Positions 18,651 to 26,898 of a DNA stretch of 56,583 bases are shown piece by piece (the first letter of the stretch is position 1; each line of letters opens with the position of its first letter). The notes beneath the pieces were generated by a model that saw only the letters and a program-made list of their open reading frames with translations, was not told the origin of the DNA and ran no database searches. The stretch is taken from the IMG/VR virus record IMGVR_UViG_3300042387_001648, positions 1 through 56,583 of that record; one strand, 5' to 3'. Both the position numbers and the translations under genes were made by a program. The DNA is from a virus.

Positions 18651-19546
18651 AAGTATTGTTTGTAACGAATCATATTCAAGATTATATGAAGGATATGGTT
18701 TATCATGGATTAATTGACAATGGCGTTGACGTTTATGAAACGTATCCCCCACATTACATGATGAAATATTACCTTGATTCTGAACAGTCTACTAGTTCTG
18801 ATTTTGTTAGAAAATTTGATGGAAATAACACTAAAGGATTTACTGTATATTGTAAATTAGATCATCAACCAAATGTTGAATCTCCAGAAGTGATTATTGA
18901 TAAGATAAAATCAAAATTTTATGATATGGTAATTTATGGATGCGTATATACACATCCTTGGTTTCCTCAGAGACAATGCTTAGACTACTTAGAGCATGTA
19001 AAAGAACATTATCCAAAAAATAAAGTTCATTTCATTGATGGTGCAGATGAACCTGATGATTTTGCTGGACAATCTGGTTTACATGAGTATGGGATAGTAT
19101 GGAAAAGGGAATTGTATGATATTAGCATTGCAAATCCAATTTCCTTTGCAATACCGGAGAGTCAATTTATAGATCATATTCCAACAAAAGAAAAAATATT
19201 TGGGCATGTTGTTCCTGGATATGCTGATACATACATTTTTGAAGATGAAAAATCATATTATGAAGATTATGCTAAATCTTATTATGGCAGAACCTGTAAA
19301 AAAATGGGATGGGATTGTTTGAGGCATTATGAAATTCTTGCGAATAGAAGTATTCCATATTTTACTGATTTGAAAGATTGTCCTCCGTATATTATGACTT
19401 CTTTACCAAAATCTCTCATCTTAGAGACAAATAAATATGCGATGAAAGGTAAGATACACCCTCAATATGATCAAATTTGTGAATATCTTTTTGACTTTTC
19501 TAAAAAGAATTTAACTACAAAAAAATTGGCTCAATTGTTTCTCTAA
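18647..19546 (+). CDS. Putative GT-B-type glycosyltransferase
   Basis: The 299-residue protein begins MKVLFVTNHIQDY, a Rossmann-type first strand common in GT-B enzymes. Its C-terminal part (about residues 218-265) reads KKMGWDCLRHYEILANRSIPYF followed by CPP and SLPK motifs. This region resembles the donor-binding end of exostosin- or CgeB-like transferases, where a Glu follows a conserved RHYE. The middle has IDGADEPDDF. It starts inside the previous stop and ends three bases before the next ATG. Donor and acceptor cannot be assigned. Confidence 0.5.
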   Translation: MKVLFVTNHIQDYMKDMVYHGLIDNGVDVYETYPPHYMMKYYLDSEQSTSSDFVRKFDGNNTKGFTVYCKLDHQPNVESPEVIIDKIKSKFYDMVIYGCVYTHPWFPQRQCLDYLEHVKEHYPKNKVHFIDGADEPDDFAGQSGLHEYGIVWKRELYDISIANPISFAIPESQFIDHIPTKEKIFGHVVPGYADTYIFEDEKSYYEDYAKSYYGRTCKKMGWDCLRHYEILANRSIPYFTDLKDCPPYIMTSLPKSLILETNKYAMKGKIHPQYDQICEYLFDFSKKNLTTKKLAQLFL

Positions 19547-19549
19547 TTC

Positions 19550-20263
19550 ATGAACATTGTAATTCCAATGGCTGGGGAAGGAACTAGATTTCCCAGAGAC
19601 ACTTATAAAATTCCAAAACCATTAATTGAAATTAATGGGGTTCCAATGATTAAAATGGCAACAGAATCTTTGGGATTGAATGGAACTTATCACTTTGTGA
19701 TAAGAAAGGATAGTTATTATGATCAGGTATGTACACTGCTTCATTCTATTTTTCCAACGTCTAAGATTATTAGTGTAGAGGAAACAACGGAAGGACCTGC
19801 ATCGAGTTGTTTACTGTTTCGTGATTATATTAATAATGAAGATGAATTGGTTGTTGCAAATTGTGATCAAATTATGTGGTGGGATTCTAATTTATTTCTC
19901 ACTTCTGCAAGATACTATAAGTATGATGGTTTAGTTGTAACGTATAGTACTAATACTCCAAAAAACAGTTATGCTAGAATTGATAAAAAAGGTTTTGTTC
20001 AGGAAATAAAAGAAAAAGAAGTTATAAGTGATATTTCTTTAAATGGAATTCATTATTGGAGAAAGGGAAAGTATTTTGTACAAAGTGCAGAAAATATGAT
20101 AAAATGCAATGATAGGGCTCCTAATGGAGAATTTTATGTTGGTCCAACTTATAATCATATGATTAAACAAGGTCTCAAAGTTGGCATTCATCATATTCCG
20201 AATTGGCAACATAATCCAGTTGGCGTTCCAGAAGATTTAGAAACTTTTATTTCAAAATTATGA
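19550..20263 (+). CDS. Sugar-phosphate nucleotidyltransferase
   Basis: The 237-residue protein begins MNIVIPMAGEGTRF with the G-x-G-T-R pyrophosphorylase signature (residues 9-13) and KPLIEINGVPMI (residues 23-34). An NCDQ motif near residue 102 is the usual metal-binding region. Such enzymes join a sugar 1-phosphate (or a similar polyol or acyl phosphate) to NTP, giving an activated NDP-sugar. The length matches the short form of the family without a C-terminal hexapeptide domain. It overlaps the downstream cupin gene by 4 bases, suggesting translational coupling. It likely supplies the activated sugar for the glycosyltransferases of this cassette. Confidence 0.8.
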   Translation: MNIVIPMAGEGTRFPRDTYKIPKPLIEINGVPMIKMATESLGLNGTYHFVIRKDSYYDQVCTLLHSIFPTSKIISVEETTEGPASSCLLFRDYINNEDELVVANCDQIMWWDSNLFLTSARYYKYDGLVVTYSTNTPKNSYARIDKKGFVQEIKEKEVISDISLNGIHYWRKGKYFVQSAENMIKCNDRAPNGEFYVGPTYNHMIKQGLKVGIHHIPNWQHNPVGVPEDLETFISKL

Positions 20264-20580
20264 ATTTAAGTAATTTAAAGGACTATCATAGAGGGTGGAT
20301 TATTGGTGATTTTGATCCATCTATCTTAAGAACGAAAGATTTTGAAGTTGGTGTTTTGTTTCATCCTAAGGGTGAAGTGTGGGCAGCACATTATCATAAA
20401 GATAGTGTAGAATATAATGTTCTTCTTTCTGGAAAAATGATGATTCAAGAAAAGGAGTTAAATAGTGGAGATGTATTTGTATTTGATAAGGGAGAAGTTG
20501 CAGATCCTATCTTTCTTGAAGACTGTACAGTAGTATGTGTAAAAGTTCCCTCCATTCCATCAGATAAATTTGAGGTTTAA
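20260..20580 (+). CDS. Small single-domain cupin
   Basis: The 106-residue protein has cupin motif 1 as H44-x-H46-x4-E51-x6-G58, preceded by a typical strand. The second motif (GDVFVFDKGE, residues 70-79) lacks the usual final metal-binding His, so metal binding may rest on three ligands. Small cupins often isomerise or epimerise sugars or bind small acids. It sits between the nucleotidyltransferase (4-base overlap) and the RuBisCO-like gene (one base away). A joint role in making an unusual sugar is an inference from this arrangement. Confidence 0.75.
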   Translation: MNLSNLKDYHRGWIIGDFDPSILRTKDFEVGVLFHPKGEVWAAHYHKDSVEYNVLLSGKMMIQEKELNSGDVFVFDKGEVADPIFLEDCTVVCVKVPSIPSDKFEV

Positions 20581-20581
20581 A

Positions 20582-21820
20582 ATGAAGTTTTTTAGAGAAT
20601 TAACCGAACAAGAAAAAAATCGTTGTGTGATTGCAACGTATTATATTGAAGCACATCAACAAGTTGGAGATTTGAGAGATGCTGCCTGGAACCTTGCGAT
20701 TGGGCAGAGTGTAGGCAATCCAAAGGTTCGTAATCGTTGGGAAAGCGATGAACTTTTTGAGCTTTCTTCATGTGTAATTTACGATACCGAAGAAAATCTT
20801 ACGGGTGTCTATTCTGGGAAAGTTAAAATTGGTTTTCCGAAAGTAAACACTGATTGGGAAGGTGATGGAATTTCACATCTTCTTTGTCAACTTATGGGAG
20901 GACAATTGGATATTGATGTTTTTAAAGCATGTAGACTTCAGAAGTTAGAGTTTCCTGCAGATGTTGAAGCATCTTTTCTTGGACCAAAGAATGGTATTGA
21001 CGGTATTCGTAAGTTTGTCAATCGTTATGATAAACCACTTTCTGGTGCGATTGTAAAACCGAAGACTGGAATTTCTCCACAAACTCTTTCCGAAATGGTG
21101 AAAGAACTTCTTGATGGTGGTGTAGACTTTATCAAAGAAGATGAGATTCTTTCTAACCCTTCATTCTGCCGTCTTGAAGATCGTGTAGAACTGATTTCTA
21201 ATATTGTTAATAATTGTGGAAGGAATGTGATTTATGCCTTCTGCATTAATGGTGATCACCATACTATTCTTGATCGTGCTAAATTTGTTGCAGACAATGG
21301 GGGCAATGGGATTCATATTAACTTCTGGTCTGGTCTTGGAGTTTATAACTCTGTTAGAAAAATGGATTTACCTTTGTTTATTCACTATCAAAAGAGTGGT
21401 GATAAGATTCTGACTGATAAGAGACATGCATTTGGTATTGATTGGGATGTTCTCTGCGATCTTGCAGGTCTTTGTGGTGTGGATACAATTCATGCTGGAA
21501 TGTGGGGTGGATACTTGAGTGATGATGAGAATGAACTTCGCCAAACTATGGAAACTCTTCACAGGCGTAATGTTCTTCCTGCATTGAGCTGTGGTATGCA
21601 TCCTGGCATCGTAAACACTACGGCAGAGAAGTTTGGTACGGACTTCCTTGCTAACTGCGGAGGTGCCGTACACGGGCATCCAGGCGGCACTCTGGCGGGT
21701 GCTTTGGCAATGCGCCAAGCAATTGATAAGAATCCTGGACCAGAGTTTCGTGTTGCTATTGATAAGTGGGGTTATGAAACTGGTGGAGGTTCTTTACCCG
21801 AGTGGGTTTTAGATTTTTGA
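20582..21820 (+). CDS. RuBisCO-like protein (Form IV type)
   Basis: The 412-residue product aligns by motif with the RuBisCO large subunit. GAIVKPKTGIS places Lys159 at spinach Lys175. DFIKEDE gives Lys185, Asp187 and Glu188 at the carbamylated Lys201 and the metal ligands Asp203 and Glu204. His268 matches His294, His304 matches His327, Ser336 matches Ser379, and Gly360-Gly361 match the phosphate-binding glycines. The loop-6 Lys334 is Tyr311, Arg295 is Tyr269, and the N-terminal Glu60 is also lost. Carboxylation is therefore unlikely; a related enolisation or isomerisation of a sugar phosphate is more plausible, as in Form IV proteins. I start at ATG 20582 with GAGG six bases upstream, rather than the TTG at 20570. 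The 3' third is far richer in G+C than its neighbours, suggesting transfer. Confidence 0.88.
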   Translation: MKFFRELTEQEKNRCVIATYYIEAHQQVGDLRDAAWNLAIGQSVGNPKVRNRWESDELFELSSCVIYDTEENLTGVYSGKVKIGFPKVNTDWEGDGISHLLCQLMGGQLDIDVFKACRLQKLEFPADVEASFLGPKNGIDGIRKFVNRYDKPLSGAIVKPKTGISPQTLSEMVKELLDGGVDFIKEDEILSNPSFCRLEDRVELISNIVNNCGRNVIYAFCINGDHHTILDRAKFVADNGGNGIHINFWSGLGVYNSVRKMDLPLFIHYQKSGDKILTDKRHAFGIDWDVLCDLAGLCGVDTIHAGMWGGYLSDDENELRQTMETLHRRNVLPALSCGMHPGIVNTTAEKFGTDFLANCGGAVHGHPGGTLAGALAMRQAIDKNPGPEFRVAIDKWGYETGGGSLPEWVLDF

Positions 21821-21835
21821 TGGAGATATTTAAAA

Positions 21836-23401
21836 ATGTATGATTTTTGTGTTAACACTTTAGATTTATTTGCGAATAAAATTCGTGAGGTTTATGGAAA
21901 TACAGATCCAGAAATTATCTTAGAGATAGGATCTCGTGATTTAAATTCTAGTATAGAAATTTTAAGTCATTTTCCAAATTCAAGAATAATTGCTTTTGAA
22001 CCGACCCCAGAACAATATAATATGTGTTTTGAAAAATCTAAACACTATGAAAATATAGAAGTTTATAATTTCGCATTGTCCGACGAGGAAGGTGAGGTTG
22101 ATTTTTGGGTTGTTGATGGAAATGTCGGTGGTTCTTCAATGTTTGAACCTATTGATGTTCCTTATAGTTCTGGAACCTGGAATAAGATAAAAGTTCAATC
22201 AAAAAGATTAGATAGTTTTTTGAAATCAATTGGTGTTGAAAAGGTTGATTGTATCTGGATGGATACTCAAGGGGCAGAATTAAAAGTTCTTAAAGGTATG
22301 GGAACTTATTTGGATTCTGTTAAAGTTATTCATACTGAAGCATGTCCAAAACCATACTATAAAGGACAAGCAGTGAAAAGTGATTTGGAAAATTATTTAA
22401 TCGGAAATAATTTTAGATTGGATCAGTTTATACCTGCTCCCAATCACCCATATGAAGAAGGTGATTGGATTTGTGTTAGAACTAAAGAAACTCAAAGAAT
22501 ATCTTTAATTTGTGCATGTAAAAATAGATATAATGCTCTTAGAATTGCATTAAATTCTTGGTTGGCATTTGATCAAATACATGAAATTATAATTGTTGAT
22601 TGGGATTCTGATAAATCTATTTCTCATCTTTCTAAATTGGACGATAGAATTAAAATTATTGAAGTAAAAAATAAGCAATACTTTAATCAACCACAACCTT
22701 TAAATCTTGCTGCAAGTATTGCCACTGGAAATTATATTTTAAAAGTAGATTGTGATTACATTATCAATCCATATTATAATTTCTTTGATGCTTATCCAGT
22801 TGATAATCAAAGTTTTGTTTCTGGAAAAAGCAATTATCAAGCTCCAGAATATTATTCCGAATCTTACGGTGGATATGTAATTGATATGCACCAAATGAAA
22901 CCAGAAGAAATTGTTGATTACACTGTTTCCTATAGTCCATATTTTAAATTCTTAATAGGTCTTTTATTAATCAGTAAAGAAAACTTTTTCAAATGTGGTG
23001 GGTATAATGAAAATTTATCTAAGTGTTATGCATTTGAAGATGAAGAGTTCTATGAAAGGTTAAAATTGATGGGTCTTAAAGAGACTAGATTGAGACACGA
23101 TTATCACACTATTCATCTTCCACATCCTGATAAAAAAAGAACAGAACATTTTGAAGGATTTTCTTGGGAATCTGATTTTATAAAAATGGTTCAAGAAAAT
23201 ATGAGAAATCAAGGACATACTGAACAAGAAGTTCAATGGCAAGTTGAATATGCTTTGGCACAGAAACATATTGATCAAAATAAAGAAATGGTCGGTGAAA
23301 TTACTGAGTATTATGTTGAACCAAAATCTAAGTGGAGAGTTTATGAAATGTGTAAAAATGTCTACAACGCTATAGAAGTTTTAGCATTGAATAATTCATG
23401 A
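21836..23401 (+). CDS. FkbM-type methyltransferase fused to GT2 glycosyltransferase
   Basis: The 521-residue protein has two domains. Residues 1-215 resemble FkbM methyltransferases: EIGSRD (SAM loop, about 31-36), IIAFEPTPEQY (53-63) and WMDTQGAELKVLKG (139-152). Residues 220-450 resemble family 2 glycosyltransferases, with LICACKNRYNAL at the start and the Asp-Cys-Asp (DxD) metal motif within KVDCDYIINP near residue 305. The last 60 residues are charged and helical. The enzyme could add a sugar and O-methylate the glycan, which is often how a chain is capped. Its start is 15 bases after the RuBisCO-like gene and its end overlaps the next start by 4 bases. Confidence 0.75.
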   Translation: MYDFCVNTLDLFANKIREVYGNTDPEIILEIGSRDLNSSIEILSHFPNSRIIAFEPTPEQYNMCFEKSKHYENIEVYNFALSDEEGEVDFWVVDGNVGGSSMFEPIDVPYSSGTWNKIKVQSKRLDSFLKSIGVEKVDCIWMDTQGAELKVLKGMGTYLDSVKVIHTEACPKPYYKGQAVKSDLENYLIGNNFRLDQFIPAPNHPYEEGDWICVRTKETQRISLICACKNRYNALRIALNSWLAFDQIHEIIIVDWDSDKSISHLSKLDDRIKIIEVKNKQYFNQPQPLNLAASIATGNYILKVDCDYIINPYYNFFDAYPVDNQSFVSGKSNYQAPEYYSESYGGYVIDMHQMKPEEIVDYTVSYSPYFKFLIGLLLISKENFFKCGGYNENLSKCYAFEDEEFYERLKLMGLKETRLRHDYHTIHLPHPDKKRTEHFEGFSWESDFIKMVQENMRNQGHTEQEVQWQVEYALAQKHIDQNKEMVGEITEYYVEPKSKWRVYEMCKNVYNAIEVLALNNS

Positions 23402-24204
23402 ACTATTCTGATTTTACATTAGTTGTTCAAGGTCCAACTAATGATCTTACTAAAATAGATTTTTTGGATTCTATTGATTACTATCAATCTTTATTCTCTA
23501 AAATAGTACTATCAACTTACGACGAGCATATTTGCACAAATCAAAAACTTTTAAAAATATGCGAAGAAAAAAGTATTCAAATAGTTACTCAAAGTGTAAC
23601 TAATGGAATAAACAATTTATCATTCAAAGATTTTGATGAGAATCATGAAATAGATAATGACTGTGGAATCAAATTTCAAACTGTCAGTACGTTAAATGGG
23701 TTGAACAATGTTTCTACTCCTTATGTTTTAAAACATAGAGTGGATGAAAGATATTCGAATTTACACTTGATTCTAGATAAGTTTTTATTGGATACCGAAA
23801 AACTGGTAACTGGTGGAACGTTTTTTGGACAAAAAGTTTATTTTGAATATTGTGCGGCAGATCATTTAATGGTGTCTAAAACTAATAAAATGATAAAGAC
23901 ATTTGAAAAAACTCTAGAAATGATAAATTCTGGTATATTAGATAGTGGGCCAGAAATAATGTACACTAAAAATTTTATTAGAATATCTGGAGAAGATCCT
24001 ACAAGTGAAAATCATGACATGCTTATGAGAAAGTATATTGATTTTTTACCAGACAAATATATGGAACCATTTGTTATACGTGCAAATCATTGGAATCAGA
24101 TTTGGACGACTGCAGATTCACTTGGATACAGAAGAAATGAATATGAAACTATAGATGATATGATAAACAGTGAAATTGTAGTTTTAAATCAATTTTATAA
24201 CTAA
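23398..24204 (+). CDS. WavE-like glycan synthesis protein
   Basis: The 268-residue protein starts with FTLVVQGP (residues 6-13) and has YVLKHRVDERY near residue 112. These two features recall the WavE lipopolysaccharide-synthesis family, in which a similar early strand and a later K-x-R-x-D motif occur. A second gene of the same layout lies at 26067-26867. It is placed between the FkbM-GT2 fusion and a GDPD-like gene. I infer a glycosyltransferase role with unknown sugar. Confidence 0.55.
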   Translation: MNYSDFTLVVQGPTNDLTKIDFLDSIDYYQSLFSKIVLSTYDEHICTNQKLLKICEEKSIQIVTQSVTNGINNLSFKDFDENHEIDNDCGIKFQTVSTLNGLNNVSTPYVLKHRVDERYSNLHLILDKFLLDTEKLVTGGTFFGQKVYFEYCAADHLMVSKTNKMIKTFEKTLEMINSGILDSGPEIMYTKNFIRISGEDPTSENHDMLMRKYIDFLPDKYMEPFVIRANHWNQIWTTADSLGYRRNEYETIDDMINSEIVVLNQFYN

Positions 24205-24205
24205 T

Positions 24206-24685
24206 ATGAAAATTATATCTCATCGTGGTAATTTGAATTCTATAAATCCAGTAGAAGAAAATAAACCAGAATATATTGAGAATGCAATTCTAGAGGGATT
24301 TGATGTTGAAGTTGATTTAAGAGTGGAAGATAATCAATGCTATCTTGGTCACGATAATCCTCAATATTTTGTAACTATGGAGTGGTTAAGAAAATATAAG
24401 GATGTTCTTTGGATTCATTGCAAAAATCGTGAAGCACTTGAAAAAATGTCAAGTTCTGTGGTAAAATTTAACTACTTCTGGCATCAAAACGATAGTTATA
24501 CGCTAACAAGTAGTGGAATTGGGTGGGTTCTTGTAGGACAAATTCCATATTCAAATTCAGTAATTGTATTACCAGAGAATGTTAAATTGTATTCTCAACA
24601 TCCAGAATACATAAAAAATAGTTTTGGTATATGCACAGACAAACCAATTTTTTATAGAGATAAAATTAATGGAGGTAATCAATGA
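24206..24685 (+). CDS. Short GDPD-like phosphodiesterase
   Basis: The 159-residue protein carries the glycerophosphodiester phosphodiesterase pattern: HRG (residues 6-8), an EN pair (28-29) in the usual E-N-x-x-x-A helix, E-V-D-L (about 37-40) and GHD (51-53). These are the catalytic His residues and the acidic metal ligands of the TIM-barrel family. The protein is much shorter than typical members (about 240 residues), so half of the barrel may be missing or reduced. It could act on a phosphodiester link in a lipid or glycan. Catalysis is inferred; the short length leaves room for a binding-only role. Confidence 0.65.
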   Translation: MKIISHRGNLNSINPVEENKPEYIENAILEGFDVEVDLRVEDNQCYLGHDNPQYFVTMEWLRKYKDVLWIHCKNREALEKMSSSVVKFNYFWHQNDSYTLTSSGIGWVLVGQIPYSNSVIVLPENVKLYSQHPEYIKNSFGICTDKPIFYRDKINGGNQ

Positions 24686-26067
24686 ATAGTTCGTTAATGA
24701 TGGCAAGTTATCCCGACCAAAAACAAAAATTGAATAATTTTCCAAAAGTTTATTATATTAGTTTGGAAGAAAGTGAAGATAGGAGGGAAAACCTGAGAAA
24801 AAGTTTTTTAAAATATGGAGTTTATGATTTACAAGGAGTAATTTCTAAAAGATATTCAGAATCATCCGATCAAGTTTCTGGACCACAATTGCATATTCTT
24901 GATGGGGGAACTATTGGATGTGTAGTTTCTCATATTAAAATGATTAAAAAATGGTATGAGGAAACTGATGACGAATATGCATTCTTTTGTGAGGATGATC
25001 TTAGTCTAGAAACTGTTTCTAATTGGAATTTTACTTGGAATGATTTTGTAAATAATCTTCCCGAAGATTGGGATTGTGTACAATTATGTTGCATTAAACC
25101 ATCGCACGATTCTATTGTTCTTAAAGAACGATCCATGTATGATTGGTCGGTGACCGCATACATTATGAAGCGCAATTATGCTAAAAAAATTATAGATCGT
25201 TACTGTTTTGGTGATAAGTTTAATCTTGAAATTTACGGAACAGATTTTTATCCTATGCCGGAAACTGTTCTTTTTTATGATATTGGAAAAGTTTACGCTG
25301 TAGATTTATTTGTCGAAGAGGTAAAGTTCCAATCAACTTTTACTGAAACTGCAAATATTGAAGGTGGTACTAAAGACCATCATGCAGAGAGTCAGGAATT
25401 TGTTTCTTCTTGGTGGGAAAAGAACGGACAAAATATTACGATTGAGGAACTTGTGGGAACTGAACAACCAAAACCAAAAAGAGAAAAAACTGAATTAGAG
25501 GATCTTTTGACTAAGTTTTCTCTTGATACTGAAAATGCAATTCATAATTTTAATCTTGGCGTTTGGTACGAAAACGGTGGGCATACTGCACCAGCTCTTT
25601 CTTATTACTTAAGAGCAGCAGAAAGATCTGAAGATGATAATCTTACCTATGAGGCACTTATTAGAGGATCTTATTGTTATGATAAACAGGGAACTAGAGA
25701 CAATAGTTCTAAGTCCCTTTTAACACAAGCACTTTGTTCTGTACCATCTAGACCAGAGGCATATTTCCTTTTGAGTAGATTTGCTGAAAGAAGAAGTCAG
25801 TGGATGGAAGCATATACTTTTGCTTGTCAAGGTTTAGAATATTCAACATTTGATCACCCAGATCTTATTACTGATGTTGAGTATCCTGGTAAATACGGTC
25901 TAATTTATCAAAAAGCACTTTCTGGATGGTGGTGGGGTAAGTCTGAAGAATGTAAAGAATTATTCCAAGATCTTATGACAAATTATGAAATGAATGATTA
26001 TTATCTAGAAAGATCTAAGGAGAATATTGCAAGTTTTAATCTTGAAATCGTAGAAAAAAAGAATTGA
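24682..26067 (+). CDS. GT25-like glycosyltransferase with TPR-like C-terminus
   Basis: The 461-residue protein begins with a family 25-type domain: VYYISLEESEDRRENL (residues 23-38), GCVVSHIKMI (79-88) and the acidic motif FFCEDDLSLE (Glu104-Asp105-Asp106). GT25 enzymes transfer galactose or glucose to lipopolysaccharide or protein. From about residue 270 onward, helical pairs such as NFNLGVWYENGGHTAPALSYY and AYFLLSRFAERRSQWMEAY form TPR-like repeats, which often bind a protein partner. Overlaps of 4 bases and 3 bases link it to its neighbours. A protein target such as a virion or surface protein is possible but not shown. Confidence 0.7.
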   Translation: MNSSLMMASYPDQKQKLNNFPKVYYISLEESEDRRENLRKSFLKYGVYDLQGVISKRYSESSDQVSGPQLHILDGGTIGCVVSHIKMIKKWYEETDDEYAFFCEDDLSLETVSNWNFTWNDFVNNLPEDWDCVQLCCIKPSHDSIVLKERSMYDWSVTAYIMKRNYAKKIIDRYCFGDKFNLEIYGTDFYPMPETVLFYDIGKVYAVDLFVEEVKFQSTFTETANIEGGTKDHHAESQEFVSSWWEKNGQNITIEELVGTEQPKPKREKTELEDLLTKFSLDTENAIHNFNLGVWYENGGHTAPALSYYLRAAERSEDDNLTYEALIRGSYCYDKQGTRDNSSKSLLTQALCSVPSRPEAYFLLSRFAERRSQWMEAYTFACQGLEYSTFDHPDLITDVEYPGKYGLIYQKALSGWWWGKSEECKELFQDLMTNYEMNDYYLERSKENIASFNLEIVEKKN

Positions 26068-26867
26068 TGCAGAATAATAACTTTGAAAAAATTGATATTG
26101 TTCTGCAAGGGCGATACGATGAATTTACTAATGAAGTCATAGATTCTTATTTTGAATTGCCATTCGTAAACAACATTATTCTTTCTTGTTGGGAGGATGA
26201 TGTTGTTACCTACATTCCGAATTCAAGATTCTTTGTTATTTCAAATAAGTTTCCGATTACACCAGGAACAGATAATAGAAATCTGCAAATTGTGACTTCT
26301 TTTGCTGGTTTGCAAAAAGTTACAACTGAATACGCAATTAAAATGAGAACTGATCAAAAATACACTCATCAAAGTATGATGAACATGTATCAGTTCTTTA
26401 TAGAGCACAGGAATGAAGACCGAATTTTTGTTCCTGGAATGTATCCACACCTTTTATTCCACCCAAGAGATCATGTTTTTTGGGGTAAAACCGAACACTT
26501 AATTAAAATGTTTGATATTCCCCTTGAAATAAATGGACTTGTTGACAAAGTGAGAATAAGTAAGTATGATCTATGGAAATATTATGGACACTTTATAAGA
26601 ACTGAAACTTATATTGGAGCACATTATTGTTCTAATTATGATGATAGGATTAAACTGTTTTTACTTTATCCTAACGAATATCTTTATGATTATGCTCCTA
26701 AATGGCAAGAAGTTTATGAAATTAGTCAAAATTTGAATAAAAAAATATTTAAATCATTTCCAAAAACTGATATTGATTTAATGTGGCCCAAAAAACAATT
26801 AAATTTTTATCCATATGAAGATCAAAAAAATGGATACAATGAATGTTGGCATGAAGATGGGTATTAA
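26067..26867 (+). CDS. WavE-like glycan synthesis protein, second copy
   Basis: I use ATG 26067, which overlaps the previous TGA; a TTG three bases earlier is the alternative. The 266-residue product has IDIVLQGRYDEF at its start and YAIKMRTDQKY near residue 90, parallel to LVVQGP and YVLKHRVDERY in the gene at 23398. The two are probably distant paralogues. It is the last gene of the cassette, and a late promoter motif overlaps its end. Glycosyltransferase activity is inferred. Confidence 0.55.
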   Translation: MQNNNFEKIDIVLQGRYDEFTNEVIDSYFELPFVNNIILSCWEDDVVTYIPNSRFFVISNKFPITPGTDNRNLQIVTSFAGLQKVTTEYAIKMRTDQKYTHQSMMNMYQFFIEHRNEDRIFVPGMYPHLLFHPRDHVFWGKTEHLIKMFDIPLEINGLVDKVRISKYDLWKYYGHFIRTETYIGAHYCSNYDDRIKLFLLYPNEYLYDYAPKWQEVYEISQNLNKKIFKSFPKTDIDLMWPKKQLNFYPYEDQKNGYNECWHEDGY

Positions 26868-26873
26868 TAAATA
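26867..26873 (+). promoter_or_regulatory. Late promoter-like ATAAATA
   Basis: ATAAATA overlaps the stop codon of the last glycan gene and ends 25 bases before the glutaredoxin ATG. It matches the T4-like cyanophage late core NATAAATA in sequence and spacing. The short motif in AT-rich DNA gives moderate support only. Confidence 0.45.
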
Positions 26874-26898
26874 TTAAACAAAAAACTATTAACTAATT

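Noticed and set aside
20582-21820. Functional RuBisCO carboxylase
   Set aside because: The loop-6 Lys334 position is Tyr311 and Arg295 is Tyr269, so CO2 fixation is not expected.
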